Source of the DNA: Gammaproteobacteria bacterium | GTDB lineage: Bacteria; Pseudomonadota; Gammaproteobacteria; Pseudomonadales; Azotimanducaceae | Assembly (NCBI GenBank): GCA_018656865.1 | Contig: JABHYO010000031.1 | Location: forward strand, 1-64,000 | Direction: 5' to 3' | DNA: 64,000 nt | In this document: positions 55,823-64,000 of the stretch, piece after piece | Layout: every line of letters starts with the position of its first letter | Position numbering within the stretch: position 1 is the first letter of the stretch | The notes under the pieces: generated by a model | Database searches by the model: none | The model's input: only the letters and a program-made list of their open reading frames with translations | Told to the model about the DNA's origin: nothing | Program-made: the position numbers and the translations under genes

Positions 55823-57252
55823 TGCTCTGTTGGGACGTCCGTGGGTCCTTCTATGGGTTCCTCTATGGGTTCCTCTAAGTCTGCTACGGGCTCAGGGGCT
55901 GGAGATGATGTTTCCTTCGCAAGAACCTGAAAGGGTTGATAGAGCATCAATCCTTCGGTTGCAATGATTTCTGCATCGATGATTCTGGGTCTGTATCTGG
56001 CGCCGCGGATGCGCAGACGCAGTGATTTGACATGTTCGTTAGGCACGTTTCTTTCCAGGATCTTGACCTGGCTGACCTTTCCGTCCGATGTCACCGAATA
56101 TTCCAGGCTGACGAAAAGAGGCTCGCCTTTCTCGGCGGCATCTGGATACCTGCTCAAATAGAATACGGGGTTAGATCTGGGAAAGAGCCTGACCGGTGCA
56201 CCAAAAAGAGCAACGGCGACTGCCTGGGTTTCGGGGCTTTCCTGGAGTAGATCCCAGGCCCGCAAGTAAGTTTCCGAAGCCCGTTGATCCGATGTGATGA
56301 TGTATAGATCGCCTAGATCAACTAGAGCCTGAGCACGATCTGTCGTGTCTGAATCCGGATTCGACTGGACGATCTCAAGCGATCGTTCGAGAGCAGCCTC
56401 GGCCTCTTTCCGGTTTGTAAATTGCAGCATTCTTGCACTCGCCAACCCACGTAGTGGTTGAACCAAACGCAAATCGTTCTCGCCGAAATTCTGTTCTATG
56501 ATCCGGACTGACCGGTAGTACATGTCGACCGAGTACTTGAATAGAAGGTCCCTCTGAAGGCGAAATTCAGTCTGGGCCACTGATGGCGCATTGCTTCCAC
56601 GGGATGCAAAGTAACCGCCTAGATGATTCAGAATAGGTAGCAGCTCTGTCGAGTCTGGTCCGTAAACCTGTTCGGCTACCCGGAGGCCGAATCTCTGTTC
56701 GCGATCTGCTGCAGCGAGATTCCCCTGTTTCAGGTTTAATTTCGTCAGCCAGTCGACAATAGCGATCTGATCGGCTGCATAAACGCCCTCATTGCGATGC
56801 ATGATGTGCTGTGCGCGACGGAAGCTATCCTGAGCTTCTGTTGTCATTTCTAATGAAAATTCAGTCAGAGCCTTGGCCATGACAGCACTGATCAGCACAG
56901 TCGAAAATGGATTGTTGCCCTGTTCCATCAATGACAAGCCGCGCTCTATGGCAGAGAGTCCCAGGTCGTAGTCTTCTGCTGCGCTTTGTATGATGCCGTG
57001 GTTCACAAGAATCTGGCCAAAAGTATTGATTTGGGATTCTCTGAGTGGTTCAGCCTGTTCGAGTAATGTTTGGGACAGGGTCAGGGCATAGTTGAATTCG
57101 GCGTTGCGGGCATGTGTGACAATCCGGTCCGCTAGCAACTGTTGTTTATGTTCGAGTTTGGGTTCATAGAAATATGCGAGAGTATCCTGTTCGGCAGATA
57201 GCGGCAGGCATACCAGGCAGGTCAATGCGAGTGCCAGGAGGGTTTTATTCAT
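55819..57252 (-). CDS. Secreted TPR protein with TonB C-terminal-like domain (paralog A)
   Basis: Signal peptide; RRAQHIMHRNEGVYA; VSLEYSVTSDGKVSQVKILERNVPNEHVKSLRLRIRGARYRPRI resembles TonB_C. Confidence 0.75.
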   Translation of the reverse strand: MNKTLLALALTCLVCLPLSAEQDTLAYFYEPKLEHKQQLLADRIVTHARNAEFNYALTLSQTLLEQAEPLRESQINTFGQILVNHGIIQSAAEDYDLGLSAIERGLSLMEQGNNPFSTVLISAVMAKALTEFSLEMTTEAQDSFRRAQHIMHRNEGVYAADQIAIVDWLTKLNLKQGNLAAADREQRFGLRVAEQVYGPDSTELLPILNHLGGYFASRGSNAPSVAQTEFRLQRDLLFKYSVDMYYRSVRIIEQNFGENDLRLVQPLRGLASARMLQFTNRKEAEAALERSLEIVQSNPDSDTTDRAQALVDLGDLYIITSDQRASETYLRAWDLLQESPETQAVAVALFGAPVRLFPRSNPVFYLSRYPDAAEKGEPLFVSLEYSVTSDGKVSQVKILERNVPNEHVKSLRLRIRGARYRPRIIDAEIIATEGLMLYQPFQVLAKETSSPAPEPVADLEEPIEEPIEGPTDVPTEQ

Positions 57253-58541
57253 TCAGCTCTCCCGCTTCGCGGTCCAAATGTTTGGACGAGGGACACATTT
57301 CTGGTTGCGATTGGGATGCCGTTCTCGAGGGCTGGCCGGTAATAGGCTCTCTTCAAGGCGTTGGTTACAAGGCGGTTGAGTCTGACAGGTGCGTTTGAAT
57401 CTATCACTTCGATATCCTCAAGATTACCGGTTTCCGAAACAGTAAAGCTGAATTCTATTTTCAGGTCTTCCTTGTTTTTTTCGAGGCGCAAGGGCAACGC
57501 GAAATTCAGTTGATCCTCATTGAAGAGAATCGGGTTACCGACCAATTTGTAGGTTCGCTTTGCTCTCTCATAGGTTTCATGCACATCTCGGGTGGAAAAA
57601 CCGAGATGCGAATTATCGGGATCAAAAATAAACCAGTGAGGTTCCTGCTCAGGTTCTTGCTGGAGCTCCTGTTCCGTCATCCGTTCCAGGCGTCTCGTGG
57701 GCAATCGCGAATCCTGAGAGAGGCGGTAGATTTTAACCTGTGCGGATTGGGGTCGATCAAGCGCCCGCCGTATAGTCAACGGATGAGGGTCCGTTGACTG
57801 CTTTAGAGGTGAGAGCTGGTGAGCTTTCATAAAGAAGGTCGCAGCTTGTTTTGACCTCCCACCCAGGGTCAGGGTATCCGCTATCTCGAGATAGATTGCC
57901 GTCAGGGTTTCAGGCTGATGCTCGAAGTCTATTTTCTCGACGACTTCTAGCAGGCGCTTCGGGTTGCAGCATATGCCTTCGAGTCGTTTTGCCCGGTTTT
58001 CCATGATGATAAAGGGGGAGGCATCCTGTCCCGTTTCTTCCGCCAGGGATCCAGCTTTCTTTAGTAGCTTTCTGGCTCTGCGCGGCTGACCCGTATTCAT
58101 ATACCAGTCAGCCAGTTCGGAAAAGGCATTGAAGACATCAGGATGACTGTCTTCATAGGCGTGACGGGTTACGAAAAAGGCAAATTTTTGCTGACGGTTG
58201 GCATCGTCATACTCTTCGGCCTGAAGGGCGAGATCAGTCATGAGTTCAACAATCTGGAGCTGCCTTGGTGTGTAAACACCTTCATTTCGATGAGCGACGT
58301 TTTGGGCTCGCTGCAGCGAATCGATGGCATCTTCCGTCGTGCCGAATTCAAGTTGTAACCTGGCCAGTTGCATCAGCGGTTCGAACAGATCCTGTGAAAA
58401 AGGACCACGTTCGCGCGCGAGGGACTCAATGGAGTCTCGCGTCGTTTCTATGGCTTCCAGGTTTTCCCTGTCATCTGCTCTAAGCGGTAAGGCAGCGATC
58501 AGGAGCAATACCCAGAGCCCAATAAATTTCCTGAAAGGCAT
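57249..58541 (-). CDS. Secreted TPR protein with TonB C-terminal-like domain (paralog B)
   Basis: Signal peptide; RAQNVAHRNEGVYT; IEFSFTVSETGNLEDIEVIDSNAPVRLNRLVTNALKRAYYRPALENGIPI = TonB_C-like. Confidence 0.8.
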   Translation of the reverse strand: MPFRKFIGLWVLLLIAALPLRADDRENLEAIETTRDSIESLARERGPFSQDLFEPLMQLARLQLEFGTTEDAIDSLQRAQNVAHRNEGVYTPRQLQIVELMTDLALQAEEYDDANRQQKFAFFVTRHAYEDSHPDVFNAFSELADWYMNTGQPRRARKLLKKAGSLAEETGQDASPFIIMENRAKRLEGICCNPKRLLEVVEKIDFEHQPETLTAIYLEIADTLTLGGRSKQAATFFMKAHQLSPLKQSTDPHPLTIRRALDRPQSAQVKIYRLSQDSRLPTRRLERMTEQELQQEPEQEPHWFIFDPDNSHLGFSTRDVHETYERAKRTYKLVGNPILFNEDQLNFALPLRLEKNKEDLKIEFSFTVSETGNLEDIEVIDSNAPVRLNRLVTNALKRAYYRPALENGIPIATRNVSLVQTFGPRSGRAE

Positions 58542-58741
58542 ATGGGGCTGGCTGGTTGCGCAATCTTTAGTTTATGCATGTCTTGATATGTTTGACCAGT
58601 CGGTGTGGCCGATAGTTTCGGCTCTTGAACCCTTTGCGGCGATTGGCGGTCTAATTCTGCAATGAGGTCATGACACTGTTCAGCTTTACTTCAGTATCGG
58701 GCCCTAGGATAGTGACAGGTGACTAATATCAGATTCCGGAC

Positions 58742-60175
58742 ATGAAGACTAACCCTATACAGCTGATTCTGCTGGTCGCGGCGACAGCCCTGGCCGGTGG
58801 AGCCTTTGCCATATCCGTAGAGGAGGAGGTCGAGCTGGGTCGGGAAGAGCATGCCAAGATCGTGGGTCGGTTCGGTATCTATCGTGATCAGGAACTGCAG
58901 GCGTATATCAACAAAGTCGGGCAGCGGGTTGCGGCGGAAAGCAGCCGGGAAGAAATTGAATACAAATTCACGATCCTCAACGATGAAATGATCAACGCGT
59001 TCGCACTACCGGGGGGCTTTATCTATGTTACCCGCGGCATTCTGATGCATATGAACTCCGAATCGGAGCTGGCGGCTGTCCTGGGTCACGAGATAGCTCA
59101 TGTAACGGAGAAGCACGCGCTGCGAAGAGAGAACAGAAGTAAGGGAATTAGCGTGCTGAATACGGTGCTGGCTGCGGTTTCGGGTCAACCGGCCCTTTAT
59201 GAACTCGGTAATATGTTCGGTGGCGTTCTGCTATCGGGCTACAGCCGAGAATTTGAACTGGAGGCGGACGAGGTGGGTGCCACGTATATGGCGAAGGCGG
59301 GCTATTCGCCGCTCGCCATGCTCGATACCATCGAGATTCTTAAAGCCAAGGACAGGATAGAAATCGAGCAGGCAAGGCTGGAGAGCAGGGAGCCCAAGGT
59401 ATACCACGGTTTTCTGTCCACACACCCGGATCATGACACCAGATACAAGGAAGCCATCGAGGCTTCAGAAAAGCTCATTAGTGACTTCGATGAATTTATC
59501 AAGACGGATGAATTCCTGCAGAAGTTGAATGGGCTGGCATTTGGAGCGACACGACAGGTAGGAGTGGTTCGTAAGAGTACGTTCTACCACCCCAGACTTG
59601 GTATCAAGTTCACCTTTCCAAAGAACTGGCGATATGAAGCCCAGTCGAGAGGAGTGATGGTCGTCAGCCGGATTGGCGATGCCAGTTTTGCGATTTCCAC
59701 CGCCCGGCTGTCCAGGGGAGACACACCAGAGGATTTTACGCGAGAGCGACTCGGGATGAAGGTGAGGGAGGGACGGGAAATCACGATTGCGGGTATGCCT
59801 GCCTTTCTTGGTATTGCTGACAAGGTAGATTCGCCCTTTGGGCCAAGACCGGTGCGATTTGCCGTGATTTTCGACCAGAGAAAACGTCTGGCCTATGTGC
59901 TTCGAGGAGCGGGTAAACACGACCTCAGAAAGCTGGCCAGGGACAAGGATTACATTGCCAGCATTTTCAGCTTTGACCGCATGAATCGTGAAGACTTCCA
60001 GCTTGCCAAGCTGCCGAAGGTGCAGGTTGTACGAGCCGAGAGTGATACGACGATGGAACAGTTGGCTGAAGAATCCCCAATCACCAATTATGCGCTGGAC
60101 CAACTCAGAGTGATGAACGGGCTTTACCCCGATGGTCAACCGGAACCCGGCCAGTTAATAAAGATCATCAACTAG
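58742..60175 (+). CDS. M48 family metalloprotease with LysM-like C-terminus
   Basis: HEIAHVTEKH zinc motif, EADEVGATYMAKAGY, C-terminal YALDQLRVMNGLYPDGQPEPGQLIKII. Confidence 0.93.
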   Translation: MKTNPIQLILLVAATALAGGAFAISVEEEVELGREEHAKIVGRFGIYRDQELQAYINKVGQRVAAESSREEIEYKFTILNDEMINAFALPGGFIYVTRGILMHMNSESELAAVLGHEIAHVTEKHALRRENRSKGISVLNTVLAAVSGQPALYELGNMFGGVLLSGYSREFELEADEVGATYMAKAGYSPLAMLDTIEILKAKDRIEIEQARLESREPKVYHGFLSTHPDHDTRYKEAIEASEKLISDFDEFIKTDEFLQKLNGLAFGATRQVGVVRKSTFYHPRLGIKFTFPKNWRYEAQSRGVMVVSRIGDASFAISTARLSRGDTPEDFTRERLGMKVREGREITIAGMPAFLGIADKVDSPFGPRPVRFAVIFDQRKRLAYVLRGAGKHDLRKLARDKDYIASIFSFDRMNREDFQLAKLPKVQVVRAESDTTMEQLAEESPITNYALDQLRVMNGLYPDGQPEPGQLIKIIN

Positions 60176-60263
60176 ATCGCGCGAATGGATTTGCGATTGG
60201 CCGCAAGGGCGTGGCATGCTCCGTCCGTCGAAAACCTATTAGCAATATGAAGGAGGATCAACA

Positions 60264-60695
60264 ATGTCGTCTACTGAAGAACGTGACGCTAGGAGAATTA
60301 AACTTGCAGAGGAGCTATTTGAGGCCTGGTCGAGTGGGGATGCGGACGCGCCCGAGAAATATTTTAAGCCAGAGGGCACGCTCTACGATGTAGTTGCCGG
60401 TAAGCTCCATGATGGTTGGCCAGAGATACGTGAATTCTTCGCCGGTGGATTGACGCCAGGCAGGGACTTAAGATTGATTCCAGAACGTTACTGGGTCAAT
60501 GATGAAGGGGTGGCACTTACCTGGATTATGTCGATGACCATTACTGACGACAGTATGGGGCCGGAAATCAAAGGCAAGCGCACCAGGGTTATGGGTATGA
60601 CCGAGCTTGACTACAACGATGACGATCTTGTGGTCAAAGAAGTGGACTACTGGACTGCCGACGATATTCCCAGGTCGCTGGGTCTGAAAGACTAG
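60264..60695 (+). CDS. SnoaL/NTF2-like protein
   Basis: AEELFEAWSSGDADAPEKYFKPEGTLYDVVAGKLHDGWPEIREFF; GGAGGATCA upstream. Confidence 0.85.
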   Translation: MSSTEERDARRIKLAEELFEAWSSGDADAPEKYFKPEGTLYDVVAGKLHDGWPEIREFFAGGLTPGRDLRLIPERYWVNDEGVALTWIMSMTITDDSMGPEIKGKRTRVMGMTELDYNDDDLVVKEVDYWTADDIPRSLGLKD

Positions 60696-61642
60696 CCAAT
60701 CAGCCCGGACAGTTGTCGAAGAAAACTCTGATGAATCGCCGTGCCCACAATCGCAAGATTGGGGGCCGGGTTCTTTCCGCCGCAGAATACAGTTAACGAG
60801 GTTGTGTTAGCACAGGCACCTTTGAACAAATTGAATATCTGCCAGTAATGCCACTCCTCTTCCGTCAGACGGACCCCAAGCTGATCACTGTAGAGTTCAA
60901 TCCAACCCTCGGTCGGAAGTGATCGTGGGCCGCGCATATCCGCACAGAAGACGAAGTCCTCGAACGGATGACCCAGGTGGCAGAACTCGAAATCGGTTAG
61001 TGCCAGAATCTTGCCGTTCTGATGAACCAGATTGCCGGGCCCGGGGTCACCATGCACAATGCCAAAAGGACCATCGGTCGGCGCGTGATGGTGTAGCCAG
61101 GCTGCTCCCTCCTCAAGTAGAGGAATAGGCAGGCTGCTCGCAGAACGGTAAATATTCGCCCAGCGATCGATTTGCATATGCGTCGCTTCGTTGACGTTTG
61201 AGGGCTTGAGGTCGAACTCAATCCCCGCTTTCTGCCAGTCCAGATTATGGAGTCGAGATAACACGGAAAGGAATTCGTTCAACGTCTCGCCGACCGGGAA
61301 TTCCGGCTCGCCATCGACATATTCCATCACGAAAAATGGTTCCCCGAGCAGATCTTTTCCCGTCTCGAGCCAGAGGACTCTGGCAACCGGGAAGTCGAGC
61401 TTGTGGAGGGCACCCATAATGCGAAATTCTTCAGCACTCGAGGTGCCAAAGATGCCATCCTGTTCGACCCTCAGAACATACTGCAATTGCTGATCATCTG
61501 TTTCGACAAAACAGTGCAGCATTTCTCTGGAATGACCTTCGGCGAGGCGGTTTAACTGGGTGACACGCGCTTCCTGTCCCAGCTTGTCAGAAAAGTATCC
61601 ATTCAATGGTTGAATGTAATCGTTGATATCATTTGCGCTCAT
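60692..61642 (-). CDS. Phosphotransferase family protein (APH fold)
   Basis: GIVHGDPGPGNLVHQNGKILALTDFEFCHLGHPFEDFVF. Confidence 0.9.
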   Translation of the reverse strand: MSANDINDYIQPLNGYFSDKLGQEARVTQLNRLAEGHSREMLHCFVETDDQQLQYVLRVEQDGIFGTSSAEEFRIMGALHKLDFPVARVLWLETGKDLLGEPFFVMEYVDGEPEFPVGETLNEFLSVLSRLHNLDWQKAGIEFDLKPSNVNEATHMQIDRWANIYRSASSLPIPLLEEGAAWLHHHAPTDGPFGIVHGDPGPGNLVHQNGKILALTDFEFCHLGHPFEDFVFCADMRGPRSLPTEGWIELYSDQLGVRLTEEEWHYWQIFNLFKGACANTTSLTVFCGGKNPAPNLAIVGTAIHQSFLRQLSGLIG

Positions 61643-62075
61643 TCAGACCCCCTGCAAACGAGACGATCAGGGGGCTGGTTACCGCCAGCTCTTCGTCGAG
61701 TTGTCGAAGTAACAATGGTTTGAGTTCATCCCTCACGGCTTGCGACTGTGCAGAATCGTCACCGACTGCATCAGTCAACAGCTTGCTACAAAAGTCCAGT
61801 ACTGTGGTCGCGCCTTCTCCGGGCCAGTCCGCAGGCAGGGTTTGTTGCAGTGGCTTAAATTTTGCCACTAGTGCGTCGACACAACCTGCCAGATCCCGGG
61901 TTCGCTGCTTAGTAGGGTCATCGCCACGTCGAGGCGCATATTCAGCCAGCCCAATCAGCCGGATCAGAGCGATTTTGGCCCAGGGGTCGTCGATGGTGGG
62001 GAGAATGACTGATCGCATGGTCTCCGACATGCAATGCCAGAGATCGTTGTCTGTGGGTAATCGCTGATCACTCAT
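61629..62075 (-). CDS. Small helical protein (DUF6285-like), APH partner
   Basis: Overlaps the downstream APH gene by 14 nt; composition and context resemble DUF6285 neighbours of APH/ACAD genes. Confidence 0.5.
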   Translation of the reverse strand: MSDQRLPTDNDLWHCMSETMRSVILPTIDDPWAKIALIRLIGLAEYAPRRGDDPTKQRTRDLAGCVDALVAKFKPLQQTLPADWPGEGATTVLDFCSKLLTDAVGDDSAQSQAVRDELKPLLLRQLDEELAVTSPLIVSFAGGLNERK

Positions 62076-63088
62076 GATGCTGCCTGAATTTGCGCTGCAA
62101 TTTCCGACTCATAGTCAAAATTCCAGGAGCTCATCCACATTGGGTCTGCAAGAGGTTCGGTCCTTCCTGACCAGCCCTGTTCCTTAAACCAGGCATAGGT
62201 ATGTTCGTGGCCGGATTTGAAATCATAGGATGGCTTTACACCCAGCAATTTCTCCGCCTTGTCGATACCCAATACACCGTGATGCGCTGTTCCAAAGAGG
62301 TGACCATAGGCCGGTTGTGTCAGGGTCGACACTACCGGTGCCGGTACATTCACGATATTCGGGGTTTCGCCGACAATCTCTGCGAGGACCTTGACATACT
62401 CGTTGACCGTCACCCCTTCGGCGGTGATGTTGAATATCTCACCCCTGGCTTTCTCATTTCCGACACAGGCGATCATGGCGTCGCAGAGATCGTCCACATG
62501 ACCGTAGGAGCAGGCGACAAGCCCTTCATGGGGTATCAGGATTGGTCTTCCCTGTTCCAGTCGCAGGAACATGGGCGTTTCCATATCGTAAATATTGTTG
62601 TTGGGTCCGTAGATCGCAGCCGGGCGGACGATGGAGACGGGAAACCCTGTCTTCTTATGCTGGCTCAGCAACTCGTTTTCCATGACGGCTTTGAAGCCGC
62701 CGTAGGTTACTGGCCCTTCCGTTGAGGAAGGAGCATCCTCACGCCAGGGGAATACACCGCTTCCCTGATCGTAGGCCATAATAGAACTGGTATAGACGTA
62801 GTCGCCAACCTGGCCATCCAGTAGTTCAATCAGCGATCCCGCGTCAGCACCACCCGCGACCATGATAAACCCCGAAATATCGAAGACAGCATCCCAGCTG
62901 GTATTGGTGAGGGCTGCCTTCATGGATTCCTTGTCAGTGCGGTCGGCGACGATGAGCTCGACACCCTCTGGCAATTGCGCGGGTGTTTTACCGCGATTTA
63001 GGACGCTGACTTCATGTCCGGCTTCAACCAGAGCCTGGACCATTTGCTTACCAACAAAAACTGATCCACCTAGTATCAGTGATTTCAT
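62072..63088 (-). CDS. NAD-dependent epimerase/dehydratase family protein
   Basis: MKSLILGGSVFVGKQMVQALVEAGHEVSVLNRGKTP Rossmann start; IVRPAAIYGPNN. Confidence 0.92.
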   Translation of the reverse strand: MKSLILGGSVFVGKQMVQALVEAGHEVSVLNRGKTPAQLPEGVELIVADRTDKESMKAALTNTSWDAVFDISGFIMVAGGADAGSLIELLDGQVGDYVYTSSIMAYDQGSGVFPWREDAPSSTEGPVTYGGFKAVMENELLSQHKKTGFPVSIVRPAAIYGPNNNIYDMETPMFLRLEQGRPILIPHEGLVACSYGHVDDLCDAMIACVGNEKARGEIFNITAEGVTVNEYVKVLAEIVGETPNIVNVPAPVVSTLTQPAYGHLFGTAHHGVLGIDKAEKLLGVKPSYDFKSGHEHTYAWFKEQGWSGRTEPLADPMWMSSWNFDYESEIAAQIQAAS

Positions 63089-64000
63089 ATACTACCCCTT
63101 GTCTTCATGGTCGCTTTCTCTCCTATCAGCCCGTAGGGTTCGTACTCACCCATGGTTACACACTCGAAATGGGCATATCCGACCTGATCGCCACACGTCA
63201 GACGCACAAAGCTTTCGGCCCAGGCATGCCAGAGGATTTCCTCTTTGCCTTCTTCGGTGACGATCTTAACCGGGTGGCTGGCATCCCAGACTTCACCTTC
63301 CTCATGATATTCACCTCGCCAGGCACCTTGGCCTAGCGTGTCATCGAATCCACCGAAATAGCCACCGCCGTGACAATAGACCCAGCCGAGATCTTCTATC
63401 TCGTAGGTGCGCTCCACCTTGTTCTCGTCCACCAGGGTAAAACTGCCGCCGGAAATTCGGCTGGTCCCTTCATAAAATTTGAGATCGTGACTGATCGACA
63501 GAACATCAAGCTGGCCTTCGGGCATTAGCATGGCAGTGTGTGTGGACAGCCGCTCGCCGATTTTGTTTTCCTGAAACTGGTAGAAGCCTGCATATTCAGG
63601 CATGCGAAACAGTACCCAGTTGCGCAGCCCACTCCATGGATCCGGATCCTTAGGCGGTGCGCCGTGTTCTCTCGGGCCGCCTCTACCAGGCATGGTACCC
63701 CATGAGTGATTGCGGAAAACGGTGGAGTGATCGTGGGTCAGCTTGATTTCCTCACCGTTAACGCTGACCGTGCCCTCGCAGGTCCCGACAAGCTCATAGA
63801 CGGCACGTTCACCGAACAGGATGTCGTCGCGGCGTGTTATCAGGACTTCGTCTTCATAGGGCTCGATGGTACTTTCACAGACCAGATCGCAGGTGATACC
63901 TATGTCGTTCTCCTCAAGCACCAGGCGGAGGGTCTGCATCGGATCCAGAAGTTCTATGCGCAGGGGGCCGACACCGAAAAAATCGATATCCGTTCGGAGC
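63085..64000 (-). CDS. Conserved hypothetical protein, 5' end beyond window
   Basis: Frame stays open upstream of the Met at 63939 (...DFFGVGPLRIELLDPMQTLRLVLEEND...) to the window edge; 4-nt overlap with the downstream epimerase gene. Confidence 0.65.
   Translation of the reverse strand, partial: LRTDIDFFGVGPLRIELLDPMQTLRLVLEENDIGITCDLVCESTIEPYEDEVLITRRDDILFGERAVYELVGTCEGTVSVNGEEIKLTHDHSTVFRNHSWGTMPGRGGPREHGAPPKDPDPWSGLRNWVLFRMPEYAGFYQFQENKIGERLSTHTAMLMPEGQLDVLSISHDLKFYEGTSRISGGSFTLVDENKVERTYEIEDLGWVYCHGGGYFGGFDDTLGQGAWRGEYHEEGEVWDASHPVKIVTEEGKEEILWHAWAESFVRLTCGDQVGYAHFECVTMGEYEPYGLIGEKATMKTRGSI

Overview
This looks like a chromosomal segment of a Gram-negative, probably marine gammaproteobacterial, genome; the taxonomy is inferred from gene content only. 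The left third (about 5-29 kb) is mostly acyl-CoA and lipid catabolism: acyl-CoA dehydrogenases, AMP-dependent acyl-CoA synthetases, thiolase, a CaiB/BaiF CoA-transferase, an APH-like kinase, a CYP153-like P450 with ferredoxin, an LLM oxidoreductase and two TonB-dependent receptors. The middle carries an RND/MMPL exporter, an orphan Wzc/Wza/beta-barrel polysaccharide export trio, an acyl-CoA ligase, RarD and methyltransferases. The most interesting block is a tightly packed minus-strand operon at 42449-53968. It encodes two VWA proteins with a TolR/ExbD-like N-terminal helix, a TolQ/ExbB-like channel subunit, an actin/Hsp70-like protein with an FHA-like tail, a small acidic secreted protein, a multi-PEGA protein with an FGE-like domain lacking the expected cysteines, a predicted pseudokinase with a PEGA-like tail, and two lipoproteins. 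Two divergent lipoproteins and two TPR/TonB_C paralogs lie beside it. I propose this locus as a candidate undescribed ion-driven envelope machine. Non-coding signals include a triplicated terminator-bearing repeat, a 57-bp palindrome in a divergent promoter region, a 133-bp MITE-like element with TIRs, a hexanucleotide array and two CRP-like sites. No tRNA, rRNA, CRISPR array or transposase gene was recognised. All assignments come from reading sequence and motifs; no database search was run.
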